Origin: a virus
Virus record (IMG/VR): IMGVR_UViG_3300044613_000939
Span: 1-23,307 of that record
Reading direction: 5' to 3' (one strand)
Length of the DNA stretch: 23,307 bases
Part shown: one piece after another, positions 8,087-16,079 of the stretch
How the letters are laid out: each line of letters opens with the position of its first letter
Position numbering within the stretch: position 1 is the first letter of the stretch
The notes under the pieces: generated by a model
The model's input: the letters and a program-made list of their open reading frames with translations, nothing else
Databases searched by the model: none
What the model was told of the DNA's origin: nothing
Translations under genes and position numbers: made by a program

Positions 8087-9487
8087 TCAGTCTTGAAATT
8101 CTTGGTATTTTCCGGTGGCAGGATTGAAAACAAGGCCGCGCTTAATGCCTTGAGCACGCATATCTTCGGGCGATTGGAAACGCTGCATAGATTCCGCAGC
8201 GCTTTGAGCAGACATTGACCTCCACGCCTTCAATGAGCTCTCAGGAAGGATAAGCATTTCAGGCACTCCACGATATTTCGCCTGACTTACAGTATCACTA
8301 ATCGTCGACTCAACAGCTTTGAGTGAACCACGCACGATTGAATCAGCAGACTTTTTAATATCTCTCCGGATTTCAGGAGTCAGCTTGTTTCCGGTGGTAT
8401 AGCTGTTGTAGATGTTTTGAATTTGAGTAGGAAGACCTCCAGCGTTTCCTACGGTTTGAAATTCGTTGTCACGGACAACGCTAGTGGGATCTAGCGTCTT
8501 CATGTACTTGAAGATCAGCGCAATATCATCGGAAGGGGTTGTTCCCAGTTCCTTTATCTCCATCAGATTCTTGAACTGTTCTCCAACTGCCTTGATTTGC
8601 GGGTTCTTATTAATATCGCTAAGTGTATCGTTTGCCCATTTCTGCTGGGCTTCAGGAAGTTTATCAATTTCGGCCTGAATCTTTGGTTGAGCTTTAATTG
8701 GTGCGCCGGCTGCCTTCCCTGAAATCATTGGCTGAACGTAGTCAGTGCCTGGGACAGGCATAGAGGTGACCGTAGCCGGCAATCCGTATTCCACTTTGGT
8801 CCCCTCGGGTCCGATAGTCGCACCGAGCGCAGTCATGTTTGCGGGAATAGACTGCCCCATCCTGCGCATCATTGGGATCAACGACTGCATCTGGGTCGGA
8901 GTCAGTTTGTCGCCGTACTTTCCAAGCATCTCCTGCGTCACGTTGGAGTACGGAACGGAAGGAGCCTGACCGGGCTGCATCGACATGACGTCGGAAAGCG
9001 CCTGCGTGAAATACGGAGCAGCAGCAGCTTCGCGTTGAGCAGTGCCCAACTGCAACGCTCCCATAGCCAACTGCTGCTGTGCGGCTGCAGACTGGATGTC
9101 CTGCATCTCCCGAGCCTTCGCCTTGTCAGCCCGATCTAGGAAGAACTCGGCATTCAGTAGCGTAGCCTTCTTCTGCGGTATGGACATCGACGAGAATTTC
9201 TCAATGTCTCCGAGCAGCTTCGACTCGGGGGTGTTCTTGTCCATGATGTTGCCGCTCTGAGCAACGGTTTGGAGATACGGAGCCAGCGACTCAAGGCGTG
9301 ACGTGAGGAACTGGTTCTCCTCTTTGTTCTGCCCATACCGCTGCAGCGACTCGCCGATGGCACTGCCTATGGCTTGAGCGCCTTGGCCGATATTTCTACC
9401 AGCCTGAGCGTATGCCTCGATAAAACCAGAAGGGACGGCCTGTGGACCGCCCCCCTGGTAGCCTGCGGAGTATCCGTATTGTGCCAT
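8087..9487 (-). CDS. Ejection-type internal virion protein
   Basis: The protein has 466 residues, starting at ATG 9487, 12 bases after the preceding stop. After a Gly/Tyr-rich N terminus (YGYSAGYQGGGPQAVPSGF) come amphipathic helices (FIEAYAQAGRNIGQGAQAIG), an Ala/Gln-rich segment near residues 128-160, and a C-terminal helical domain. Residues 321-345 (DIALIFKYMKTLDPTSVVRD then NEFQT) match a motif repeatedly found in large phage virion and polyvalent proteins ('aL...yMK.lDPtSVVR..Ef'). The 3' half of the gene is more A/T-rich than the 5' half. Order (fibre, small GNAT-like, two helical proteins, giant protein) parallels the internal core genes of podoviruses. No peptidoglycan hydrolase motif was seen. 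Confidence 0.7.
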   Translation of the reverse strand: MAQYGYSAGYQGGGPQAVPSGFIEAYAQAGRNIGQGAQAIGSAIGESLQRYGQNKEENQFLTSRLESLAPYLQTVAQSGNIMDKNTPESKLLGDIEKFSSMSIPQKKATLLNAEFFLDRADKAKAREMQDIQSAAAQQQLAMGALQLGTAQREAAAAPYFTQALSDVMSMQPGQAPSVPYSNVTQEMLGKYGDKLTPTQMQSLIPMMRRMGQSIPANMTALGATIGPEGTKVEYGLPATVTSMPVPGTDYVQPMISGKAAGAPIKAQPKIQAEIDKLPEAQQKWANDTLSDINKNPQIKAVGEQFKNLMEIKELGTTPSDDIALIFKYMKTLDPTSVVRDNEFQTVGNAGGLPTQIQNIYNSYTTGNKLTPEIRRDIKKSADSIVRGSLKAVESTISDTVSQAKYRGVPEMLILPESSLKAWRSMSAQSAAESMQRFQSPEDMRAQGIKRGLVFNPATGKYQEFQD

Positions 9488-9499
9488 AATTTTAAGAAA

Positions 9500-10330
9500 T
9501 TAACCGCCCCCACGACCGCGACCAGCCAAAGCGCCACCGCCGAGAGATCCGAGGCCGCCCATAATGCCTCCAATGATTCCAGACGTAGCCGATGCACCGG
9601 CAGCATTAGCCGCCATCTGGGACTGCTGGTTGCCGCCGTAGATGTTGCCGGCGTAAGCGCTCTCGGGCTGGAACAACATTCCCGGGTTAAATCCCTGGGC
9701 CTGGCCTAGGAAGCCTTGAGATCCGGCAAAGGCCTGGGACGGGCGTCCAAGCACCTGCTGGAACACGTCACCGTACACACCCTGGCCGGCTTGCAATGCG
9801 CCCATAGCCTGCTGCTGGCGCTGCTGTTGAAGGCCTGCACCTGCCATCTGGGAGCGTAGCGCCTCCTGGAATGCAGCATTGGGACTCTGAGCTATACCAC
9901 GTGCGGAAGATGCCATACGGGACTGCTGCTGCGCCATGCGCTGCTGCTCCGGGGTCAACTGGCTGCCGGCCAATAGACCGGAGGTAGCGTTGGCAGCCAG
10001 GATGTCAGCAATCCGAGTCTGGTCCGGGGAAAATCCTTGAATGGCAGCACGCGCCTGGGGACCGAGGCGGGAGATGTCGGCAATGTCACCGGCACGCGAG
10101 GCTGCACGGCTGGCGGCCTCGGTACGGCCCATAGCGGGGGCAATCTGCTGTTCGTACAGGCGCAGCAGCTCAGGCGTAGCCTGGTTGAGCAGGTCCATCT
10201 GCAGCGCCTGATACTTCGGGGCAAATTGAGCCTCGGCAGCATACCTTTCCGGTGCCAGTTGGAGCTGGGTACGAAGCGTATCCGCGGTCTCTTGGGCGTA
10301 GTTGCGTGGTGCTGGTGCGTCGACTGTCAT
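9500..10330 (-). CDS. Ejection-type internal virion protein with Gly-rich membrane-like tail
   Basis: The protein has 276 residues and is very rich in Ala, Gln and Gly. The N-terminal section is helical, with YAQETADTLRTQLQLAPERY and PKYQALQMDLLNQATPELLR, a pattern common in phage proteins encoded next to ejection proteins. A Gln-rich middle (LQQQRQQQAMGALQAGQGVY) follows. The C terminus (SGIIGGIMGGLGSLGGGALA, then GRGRGGG) is a Gly-zipper-like hydrophobic helix with a basic end, suited to membrane insertion. Together with the two following genes it probably forms the set of proteins delivered from the virion to make a DNA channel through the cell envelope. That role is inferred from order and composition. 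Confidence 0.7.
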   Translation of the reverse strand: MTVDAPAPRNYAQETADTLRTQLQLAPERYAAEAQFAPKYQALQMDLLNQATPELLRLYEQQIAPAMGRTEAASRAASRAGDIADISRLGPQARAAIQGFSPDQTRIADILAANATSGLLAGSQLTPEQQRMAQQQSRMASSARGIAQSPNAAFQEALRSQMAGAGLQQQRQQQAMGALQAGQGVYGDVFQQVLGRPSQAFAGSQGFLGQAQGFNPGMLFQPESAYAGNIYGGNQQSQMAANAAGASATSGIIGGIMGGLGSLGGGALAGRGRGGG

Positions 10331-10731
10331 AAATGCTTGGATGCTGCCCTATAGATCGGCATCGAGCCTTTCTTGTAGGTGGTTAGTTTGCCGTTGCGAT
10401 AACCGATAGCCGGGAGAATTGCCGACTCCGGTGCGTCGTGAAAGAACTTAGCCGCCACTGCCATTGCGAATAGTGCGCAATCGGCGGCGAACTGGTGCCA
10501 GTACCAATGGTCGCCATTGGGATCGGACTTCTGCCAGGTCCACTCTTTAGGCTCCGGCCCCATCTGCCTCCAGCCTACCAGCACAGCGACAACGTGCCCG
10601 TCCTGCAGGGCCACCTTGAGCGTGCCCTGCTCGGCATGGAACATCACATAGTCCTCCACAGCCTCACGGGTCCAGCCTCGAAAGCTGTCCGGGAGCTTGT
10701 GCAATAGGTAGTCTGTGACGAGGGGGATCAA
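10327..10731 (-). CDS. Small GNAT-like virion-associated protein, TTG start
   Basis: The frame starts at TTG 10731, overlapping the fibre stop as TTGA, with only a weak AAGAG upstream; the next Met is at residue 30 and would remove a well-formed helix. The product is 134 residues: an N-terminal helix, a beta hairpin LKVALQDGHVVAVLVGWRQM, a DHWYWHQFAADCALFAMAVA helix, a short FHDAPESAILPAIGYRNGKL and a terminal KKGSMPIYRAA. The hairpin and the 'YR.GkL..y..g....YR' ending recall GNAT-like small proteins that podoviruses carry beside their ejection genes (T7 gp13 fills this position). No acetyl-CoA binding loop is clear, so catalysis is doubtful. Stop overlaps the next ATG (ATGA). Confidence 0.6.
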   Translation of the reverse strand: MIPLVTDYLLHKLPDSFRGWTREAVEDYVMFHAEQGTLKVALQDGHVVAVLVGWRQMGPEPKEWTWQKSDPNGDHWYWHQFAADCALFAMAVAAKFFHDAPESAILPAIGYRNGKLTTYKKGSMPIYRAASKHL

Positions 10732-11657
10732 GGCAGGATCTCTTGGAGGATTACTTGGGAGGTGGCGCGGGTATAACCAGAGCTATCAGTGTTGTTTGAT
10801 GTTCTATTTAAATAAAAAACATTTGCAGCACTTCCGTATACCTTAACCCTGTAAGACACGGATGCTGTTGATGTAGGTGAATCAACGAATATAATAGGGA
10901 CTATTGACTGAGTTGAGTTTGTATCCCCATCACTTGGTTGAACCCTGATTCCGTTTATTCTACTTCCGGCTGATGTCGGAATCCCAAGTTCTTGAACTGC
11001 AGCTCCAATAACACGCTCAAGAATAAACCCACATTGAATAGCAACTTCGCATGATATATTGAATTGAACCAATACCTTTGAGGTGGCTGTTTGAGGAGTA
11101 ATTGATGTGGTTAACTGCGTTATTTCAAGTGCGCCATTTCTAGTTGTTGGAAGCGTGTAAGTTACAACATCAGTGTAGTTTGTAAAAGAAACAGCCGGCC
11201 TCAACGCATTCAGCGTACTCCCAGTCGTAGTAAGGTTAGATCCAACGCTTAGGTTGGTCTCAATGTTTCCGACTGCCGTGGTAAATCTTCCCAGTATCTT
11301 TGGGGTGCTTCCATCAATTTGCAGCAGCTTGTCGGCAGTGATCGTGTTAGTGGCTATTTTAGCCGCAGTAACAGCCCCATCCTTAATATTGACGGTCGTT
11401 GCCGTCAGCACTAAGTCGGTCGTCGTAAGCGCCACTGGGCTGGCACTCGATCCTGCACCATTACCAACTATTGTCTGATCGTTCTGAGCGTATAACGAAG
11501 GAAGCGGTACGGACTGAACTCCGAGCGTTATCGACCCGCCATCTACCGTACCGGTGACGTCGACACTGGGCGTGCCTAGCAGGTTGAGAGTGGACGCATC
11601 CAGCGTGGTGGAGCTGGTGACGGTGGTTCCTGGCGTGACGGTGACAAAGAGTGGCAT
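10728..11657 (-). CDS. Tail fibre protein
   Basis: The protein has 309 residues. The N terminus, TVTPGTTVTSSTTLDASTLN followed by LLGTPSVDVTGTV, is a recurrent phage pattern that probably docks the fibre to the tail. A shaft section follows, containing IKDGAVTAAKIATNTITADK and a LLQIDGSTPKILGRFT unit also present in the large fibre at the left edge. The C-terminal domain, from about residue 165, contains SKVLVQFNISCEVA, GFILERVIGAAVQELG, a DSPTSTASVSYRVKVYG segment at residues 259-275, and ends SQVILQEILP. This DSP-T...YrVk pattern is typical of the receptor-side globular domain of environmental phage fibres. The C-terminal coding part is clearly more A/T-rich than the N-terminal part. It starts 3 bases after the nozzle stop. 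Confidence 0.78.
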   Translation of the reverse strand: MPLFVTVTPGTTVTSSTTLDASTLNLLGTPSVDVTGTVDGGSITLGVQSVPLPSLYAQNDQTIVGNGAGSSASPVALTTTDLVLTATTVNIKDGAVTAAKIATNTITADKLLQIDGSTPKILGRFTTAVGNIETNLSVGSNLTTTGSTLNALRPAVSFTNYTDVVTYTLPTTRNGALEITQLTTSITPQTATSKVLVQFNISCEVAIQCGFILERVIGAAVQELGIPTSAGSRINGIRVQPSDGDTNSTQSIVPIIFVDSPTSTASVSYRVKVYGSAANVFYLNRTSNNTDSSGYTRATSQVILQEILP

Positions 11658-11660
11658 AGG

Positions 11661-14600
11661 TTAGACGTCGGTTTTTCCGTAAAGTCGGAAAGGGATTGCG
11701 ATGGATTTGACGCTGTAAATGTTCAACGCACCGGTGGTAGTGGTAACCACAGGCTGCATGGTAATGGAGTGGCGGCGCAAGCGAGCCTTCTGCGAGAACG
11801 ATTGTACAAGCCCCGCTTGGAATCCGGCAGTGTTACATCGAATACCCGGCAATGTAGAGTAATCCTCGCGATATGGGTCGAGGAAGTTGTTCCCGGAGTT
11901 GTTGGTGACGTAGGTTCCGCTGCCATAAATGTAGTAGGCCGTGCGGCTCTTGGTCTCGTTAGTGGCAATCGGGTAGGACTCATTCACACCATCAAAGTTG
12001 GCAGTGATGGAATAAGTCGGATTCCATGAGGCAAACTCAAACTGCAGGTTGGTCCACTGCTTGTGGTCGACGTTGTTATCACCTGCATGGCCCCGGAAGG
12101 AGACCGAGGTGGCAATCTGTTGGATCGTGCCTACACGATTGCGGTCCTGCAGTGCCTGGTAGTCGAAGTTGTGGATGAACCCGCTGTTGTCAGCCCAGCA
12201 GAGCGTGTCTGTGCCAGCGACCACCAGACGAGTGTAATACCGTGGAACAAGCAGCGAGCCTTCCCAGTATCCTTCCCACGCTTGGTTCAGGAAGTTGTAG
12301 ACCAGGGTGCGTTGGTTTGTCCCGTCGCCACCTTCCACCGGGACGCTCAGGATGTAGCGGTTGTTGTAGTAGGCCCCACATGACTTTCTCCAGTTAGCTT
12401 GGTCGATCTCCTCTATGACATCCTGAATCGGATCTGACAACGGCAGCACCACCGACTGGCTGATGCCAAACTCGGTCTGCTTGAGACTGATTACACCGCG
12501 CTGACTAAGGAAGACGATGTCTGACCCGGTGGACGCAATAGACGCCTGGCTGATGCATCCAAACTCCCGGGTAACCTCGGTGAGCCGGGTAGTCGACAGG
12601 TCGCCGTAGAGGTTCTCCACAGCAAGAATGCTGCGTTCCTTGAAGACTATCAGCGTGGTCGTGTTGAACGGGTACAGGGCCACCACAGCGTCATTGGCAC
12701 CGGTGTTCAATTTGAACTCATTCAGGATCGGGCTGTAGTGCAACGGATCCAGCACGTCAGACACTGCCAGGTAGTCGGGACCGTAGAGCAGCAGCAGGCG
12801 GTTTTGAAAGTATAAGCCTTCACGGCCAGCCGGGACGTTTGCACCGGAGGCAGAGGACTTCTTGATCGTGCCAGTAACGGTGTCTGACGTAATTTCTTTC
12901 AGCGTCGAAGGATTTGAAGCTGAAACCGTAATTGCTGTGTAGTTAGCCCCAGGATTTACAATGGTAACAGACGTGACCTTGCCGTCTTCAATCGCTGCTG
13001 TGGCGCTTGCATTTGTTCCAGCGCCAGCAGTAAGCGTAAGTGTCGGTGCGGTAAGATAGCCTGCACCTTGATTGACAATGGTAAGCGCCGTCAGACCGTC
13101 TGTAGTCGGAACGATGATCGTGATTGTTGCTAGTGATGGAGAGTATCCAGTGCCACCATTAACAATGGTATACCCAGTCACCTTTCCGTTTGCAACGGTC
13201 AGCGTAATGTTGGCTGCTGATCCACCGCCACCGTTTGCATTGACCGTAGCCGTGGCGCTGAGATAGCCCGCCCCTGCATTTGTTATGTTTACCGCGGTGA
13301 TCGTTCCAGATCCATTGATTGTCAGCGTAGCGGTCGCCGTAGTGCGTCCTATAGTGGCTGTTATGTTTGGGAAAGCCGCCGTGTTGAGAGAATCAAGCTC
13401 CTCGGAAGATCCGCTGAACAGCTTCAGCGAGTTCTTGTCAGTAGGGAAGACGTAGTAGATTCCGTTCGCAACACCTGCAGATACATTGCTGATGGTCACC
13501 TGATCACCAGCAACGAAAGGATGGTTCGGGACCGTGATGGTGTCGTCCGTATTTGATGACGCTACAATAGCATTGACCGATGCAATCCGGTTGAAGCCGT
13601 TATCAAGCGCCGATACAGGCACACCAGCATTGTAGGAGGCCTCCATTATCAACGGTAAGCCATCGTTGTAGAAGTCGCTGACGCCTTGCGTTACGTCGTA
13701 CCCAGTCGTGTTGTTCGACAGTTCAAAGTAGTACCGGTTGGCACTAGTGAGACCGGACGTAAGTTCAACCGGAGATGATCCAGTTTGAGCGGCTCCCTGG
13801 GATAAATGTAACGTGCAGACTCCTCCGCCCTTCACGTTTACGAACATCGCGAAGCCTTGTCCGGCTGTGGTCGATGTTACAGTCCACAGGTTTGGAGCCA
13901 CACCAACCTGAACAACCTCAATCCGATCACCGGACTCCATGTCTGGCGGGACGTTGAGAGTCACCGTATCGTTGGCAGTATTGACGTCTGCGCCGGTGAA
14001 ATAGTACCGGGCATTGCCGGGTCGCAGCATGACCACCGCATTGGTAGCCTGCATCAGACGCACCGGGCTGTAGATGTCGTGCCCGTTCATCGGTATCTCC
14101 AGGTCCGACTGGTTGGGTCGTACCAGATACATCCGGCCCTGACCGCCATCTTCTGTTGCCAATGTACGGGCCTCGTTGGTGGCCACAACTAGGGCTTGGT
14201 AGCCGGTGTCAGGATCGCGGAAAGGCAGCACACCGAGGATGTCGGTGAAGGCATCTGTGGAGCTGTAGAATTGGACGTTTTTGTTTACCGGCGGCCCAGC
14301 AAACGAGATTGCCGCCGTCGACATTGAGACGTTGGTGTTTGCGTCATCCAAAATGCATCTGGTTCCATTAGGGAACACCAATGAGTTTATGCTTTGATCG
14401 GAGCAAACGATGGATCCGGCAGGGATAGTGGTTCCGCTCACTCCCACCGCTGTTGCAGAGCTTGAGGTGACCGTGACCGTCCTAGTTGCAGTAGTCCATT
14501 TACCGCCCCACTTAGGCTGCACAATGCCCCACCTGTTTGTGATGAGCTGATTCTGGAAGATCCGGTTGATCGCCTGGCTGACGTACTGCGCCGGCACCTG

Positions 14601-14672
14601 GGCGGGATCTAGGCGGCTGATTACACCTTTGAACCCATCGTCGACCGACATGATCTCGGGTAAGTCGGGCAT
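11661..14672 (-). CDS. Tail nozzle / stabilisation-type protein with Gly-Tyr repeat insert
   Basis: The protein is 1003 residues from ATG 14672. An in-frame TTG at 14690 lies within the adaptor's last codons without a ribosome site; ATG 14672 follows the adaptor stop by one base. The N terminus (EIMSVDDGFKGVISRLDPAQ then QYVSQAINRIFQNQLITNR) and the later parts (NRLLLLYGPDYLAVSD, LYPFNTTTLIVFKERSI, FGCISQASIASTGSDIVFLS, NRYILSVP, TLVYNFLNQAWEGYW) give a beta-propeller-like series of strands typical of podovirus nozzle proteins (the role filled by T7 gp12 and P22 gp10). Residues about 447-584 are an insert with four 'N.G..Y' turns (Tyr470, 510, 539, 578). The exact family is not identified. 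Confidence 0.78.
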   Translation of the reverse strand: MPDLPEIMSVDDGFKGVISRLDPAQVPAQYVSQAINRIFQNQLITNRWGIVQPKWGGKWTTATRTVTVTSSSATAVGVSGTTIPAGSIVCSDQSINSLVFPNGTRCILDDANTNVSMSTAAISFAGPPVNKNVQFYSSTDAFTDILGVLPFRDPDTGYQALVVATNEARTLATEDGGQGRMYLVRPNQSDLEIPMNGHDIYSPVRLMQATNAVVMLRPGNARYYFTGADVNTANDTVTLNVPPDMESGDRIEVVQVGVAPNLWTVTSTTAGQGFAMFVNVKGGGVCTLHLSQGAAQTGSSPVELTSGLTSANRYYFELSNNTTGYDVTQGVSDFYNDGLPLIMEASYNAGVPVSALDNGFNRIASVNAIVASSNTDDTITVPNHPFVAGDQVTISNVSAGVANGIYYVFPTDKNSLKLFSGSSEELDSLNTAAFPNITATIGRTTATATLTINGSGTITAVNITNAGAGYLSATATVNANGGGGSAANITLTVANGKVTGYTIVNGGTGYSPSLATITIIVPTTDGLTALTIVNQGAGYLTAPTLTLTAGAGTNASATAAIEDGKVTSVTIVNPGANYTAITVSASNPSTLKEITSDTVTGTIKKSSASGANVPAGREGLYFQNRLLLLYGPDYLAVSDVLDPLHYSPILNEFKLNTGANDAVVALYPFNTTTLIVFKERSILAVENLYGDLSTTRLTEVTREFGCISQASIASTGSDIVFLSQRGVISLKQTEFGISQSVVLPLSDPIQDVIEEIDQANWRKSCGAYYNNRYILSVPVEGGDGTNQRTLVYNFLNQAWEGYWEGSLLVPRYYTRLVVAGTDTLCWADNSGFIHNFDYQALQDRNRVGTIQQIATSVSFRGHAGDNNVDHKQWTNLQFEFASWNPTYSITANFDGVNESYPIATNETKSRTAYYIYGSGTYVTNNSGNNFLDPYREDYSTLPGIRCNTAGFQAGLVQSFSQKARLRRHSITMQPVVTTTTGALNIYSVKSIAIPFRLYGKTDV
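12920..13330 (-). repeat. Tandem N-x-G-x-x-Y beta repeats within the nozzle gene
   Basis: The protein region contains four related units, each built as 'K/G-V-T-x-x-x-I-x-N-x-G-x-x-Y'. The conserved Tyr residues are at 470, 510, 539 and 578, spaced 40, 29 and 39. Between them lie short Gly/Ala/Thr-rich strands (for example GAGTNASATAAIEDGKVTSV). It is a beta-rich insertion compared with a plain propeller. Confidence 0.7.
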
Positions 14673-14673
14673 A

Positions 14674-15597
14674 TTATCGGCCTGGGACAATTATCTGGCG
14701 CACATACTTCTCTTGAAGAGCCACCTTGTCGATCTCCTTGGTCAGCTCAACCTCACCGAGCTCAAGGAAGGTGTTGCCTAGGTCGATCTTGCCATCTACC
14801 CGGAGCATTTGGCCGGCAGCCTTCAACGAACACACCTCGCAGAAGCGATAGGGGAAAGCATAAGCAGTAGCCTCGCCGGCAGTCGAAAGCAGCGGAGGGC
14901 TCTTACGAAACTCAATCCAGACAAACGGGAGCTGCTCACCAATCAGGATACCGTAATCGGTGAGCGTGTAGGCTGGCTCATGCTGCCTCCAGGTTATCCG
15001 GGGGTCAGTAGGCCATACACTGAATGTCTCGCCAATCTCGACAGCCCGGGTAGTCCCGCTTGGGTTGAGCTGTTGGTTGATGTAGCGCAGGAACTTGTTC
15101 AGTTGTCCCCAGAAGGAAGCGTTGGTGGGAACAGTTCCGGCGGAAGCAGTCGCAAAGAGCTGGTAGTATTCCTGGTCCTCAGGGTACAGCACGATGTCGC
15201 CGATGTTGTAGACGGTCGTCGTATCCCAGGTCGCAGTGCTGCCGTAGCTCGGCTGTGCCAGCGCCCAGAACTGCGAGTTCAGCGTTCCTCCAGGGCCGTT
15301 GAGAGTCGGAGGGTTGTTGGAGTTGATGGCCCCAACGTACTGGTAGTACTTCTGCTCGGTGGGGTAGTAGACCACCATGCCACCGGAGTAGACCTGCGCC
15401 GCGCTGTAGTTGGCCGCAAAATACTCCTGCTGATACACGGTCTGCTCGGGCCAGTTGAAGCACTCCCAGGCGCTCCGTAATGACATGGAGATGAACGTGC
15501 GGAAGAGATTAGACTCCTCGGTCGTTAGCGATGAGAAAACGCGCCCAGTGAGCTCACAGGCACGCTGCAGTACATAGTCGTAGGTGACGGTTCTCAT
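14674..15597 (-). CDS. Head-tail adaptor with two carbohydrate-binding-like inserts
   Basis: The protein has 307 residues. The N-terminal helices (YVLQRACELTGRVFSSLTTE, SLRSAWECFNWPE) and the C-terminal helices (FCEVCSLKAAGQMLRV, EVELTKEIDKVALQEKYVRQ) fit the helical core of adaptor proteins that join the portal to the nozzle. Inserted between them are two modules, about residues 63-113 and 121-165. Each has the run 'VY..G..V.Y...Q.YYQ......P......FW..L' that resembles chitin-binding CBM5/12 folds with exposed aromatics. After the modules comes an FSVWPTDPR / PFVWIEFR beta region. It lies directly before the nozzle gene. The adaptor role follows from order and core; the CBM likeness is by pattern. 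Confidence 0.75.
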   Translation of the reverse strand: MRTVTYDYVLQRACELTGRVFSSLTTEESNLFRTFISMSLRSAWECFNWPEQTVYQQEYFAANYSAAQVYSGGMVVYYPTEQKYYQYVGAINSNNPPTLNGPGGTLNSQFWALAQPSYGSTATWDTTTVYNIGDIVLYPEDQEYYQLFATASAGTVPTNASFWGQLNKFLRYINQQLNPSGTTRAVEIGETFSVWPTDPRITWRQHEPAYTLTDYGILIGEQLPFVWIEFRKSPPLLSTAGEATAYAFPYRFCEVCSLKAAGQMLRVDGKIDLGNTFLELGEVELTKEIDKVALQEKYVRQIIVPGR

Positions 15598-15600
15598 TGG

Positions 15601-15849
15601 TTACTTCCAGGATTTGCAGGCCCAGTACTTGGCGGAGAGTTTAGTGCCGGGGTTGTCGCAGCCGTGACGGGCGTTGAAGCTCTTCTTGTTGTCCGGGATG
15701 TGCTTCTTGATGGTCATGCCCGGATCGCCAAAACGCACTAGGGCAACCTTATTGCCCTCCTTAGCGAGCACCGCGGACTTCTTGCTTTCGCCAGGGGTGG
15801 CCTTGGGCTTGTTATAGCCCGAGAACTTGTTTCCCTTGTAGTTGATCAT
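15601..15849 (-). CDS. Small basic Cys/His protein, conserved in phages, function unknown
   Basis: From ATG 15849, which overlaps the upstream stop (ATGA), the product is 82 residues. An in-frame TTG at 15873 would lengthen it by 8, but the overlap start fits the habit of this gene cluster. The protein is very basic. Its C-terminal part, KKSFNARHGCDNPGTKLSAK followed by YWACKSW, matches a pattern I know from many environmental tailed phages (K.F.aRH.Cd.Pg.K..a.YW.C..W). The conserved His and two Cys could bind a metal, although that is untested. The gene sits between the lysis-like cluster and the head-tail adaptor, 3 bases from the latter. A minor virion role is possible. Confidence 0.75.
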   Translation of the reverse strand: MINYKGNKFSGYNKPKATPGESKKSAVLAKEGNKVALVRFGDPGMTIKKHIPDNKKSFNARHGCDNPGTKLSAKYWACKSWK

Positions 15850-16079
15850 TGGCTCTTCGGTAAAACGTACCAACCTGCCGGCAGCACCACCTTAGATGGC
15901 CCCACCAGCTTCTTATCAGAATCGAATCCGTACACGCTGGCCTTCACCGGCTGGGCCAGCATCACAGGATCACCGGAAGGGACCAGGACCACCTTCGTCT
16001 GCTGGCAACCCAGGCAGATCGGCAACACGGCCAGCCAGATCATTCTTGAGATCATCAGGTGCTTTGCCATGTTGCACAT
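15846..16079 (-). CDS. Predicted lipoprotein, possible outer-membrane spanin
   Basis: The protein is 77 residues from ATG 16079; Met4 (16070) and Met9 (16055) are also possible starts, and none has a clear ribosome site. A basic stretch (KHLMISR) is followed by a hydrophobic core (MIWLAVLPICLG) and Cys25. This is a lipoprotein-type signal with G-C at the cleavage point and a non-standard Cys at the -3 position. The mature part includes VVLVPSGDPVMLAQPVKASV and ends LPAGWYVLPKSQ, which resembles small phage proteins near lysis genes. The 5' third overlaps another ORF out of frame. A role in disrupting the outer membrane of a Gram-negative host is inference. The stop overlaps the next ATG (ATGA). 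Confidence 0.65.
   Translation of the reverse strand: MCNMAKHLMISRMIWLAVLPICLGCQQTKVVLVPSGDPVMLAQPVKASVYGFDSDKKLVGPSKVVLPAGWYVLPKSQ

Noticed and set aside
10327-10731. Active acetyltransferase
   Set aside because: Only the general hairpin-helix outline recalls GNAT proteins; I see no acetyl-CoA pyrophosphate loop, so enzymatic function is not claimed.
14809-15480. A 223-residue plus-strand frame opposite the adaptor gene
   Set aside because: Antisense shadow: Arg/Val/Gly-rich, no start context, and opposite to a gene with good domain support.
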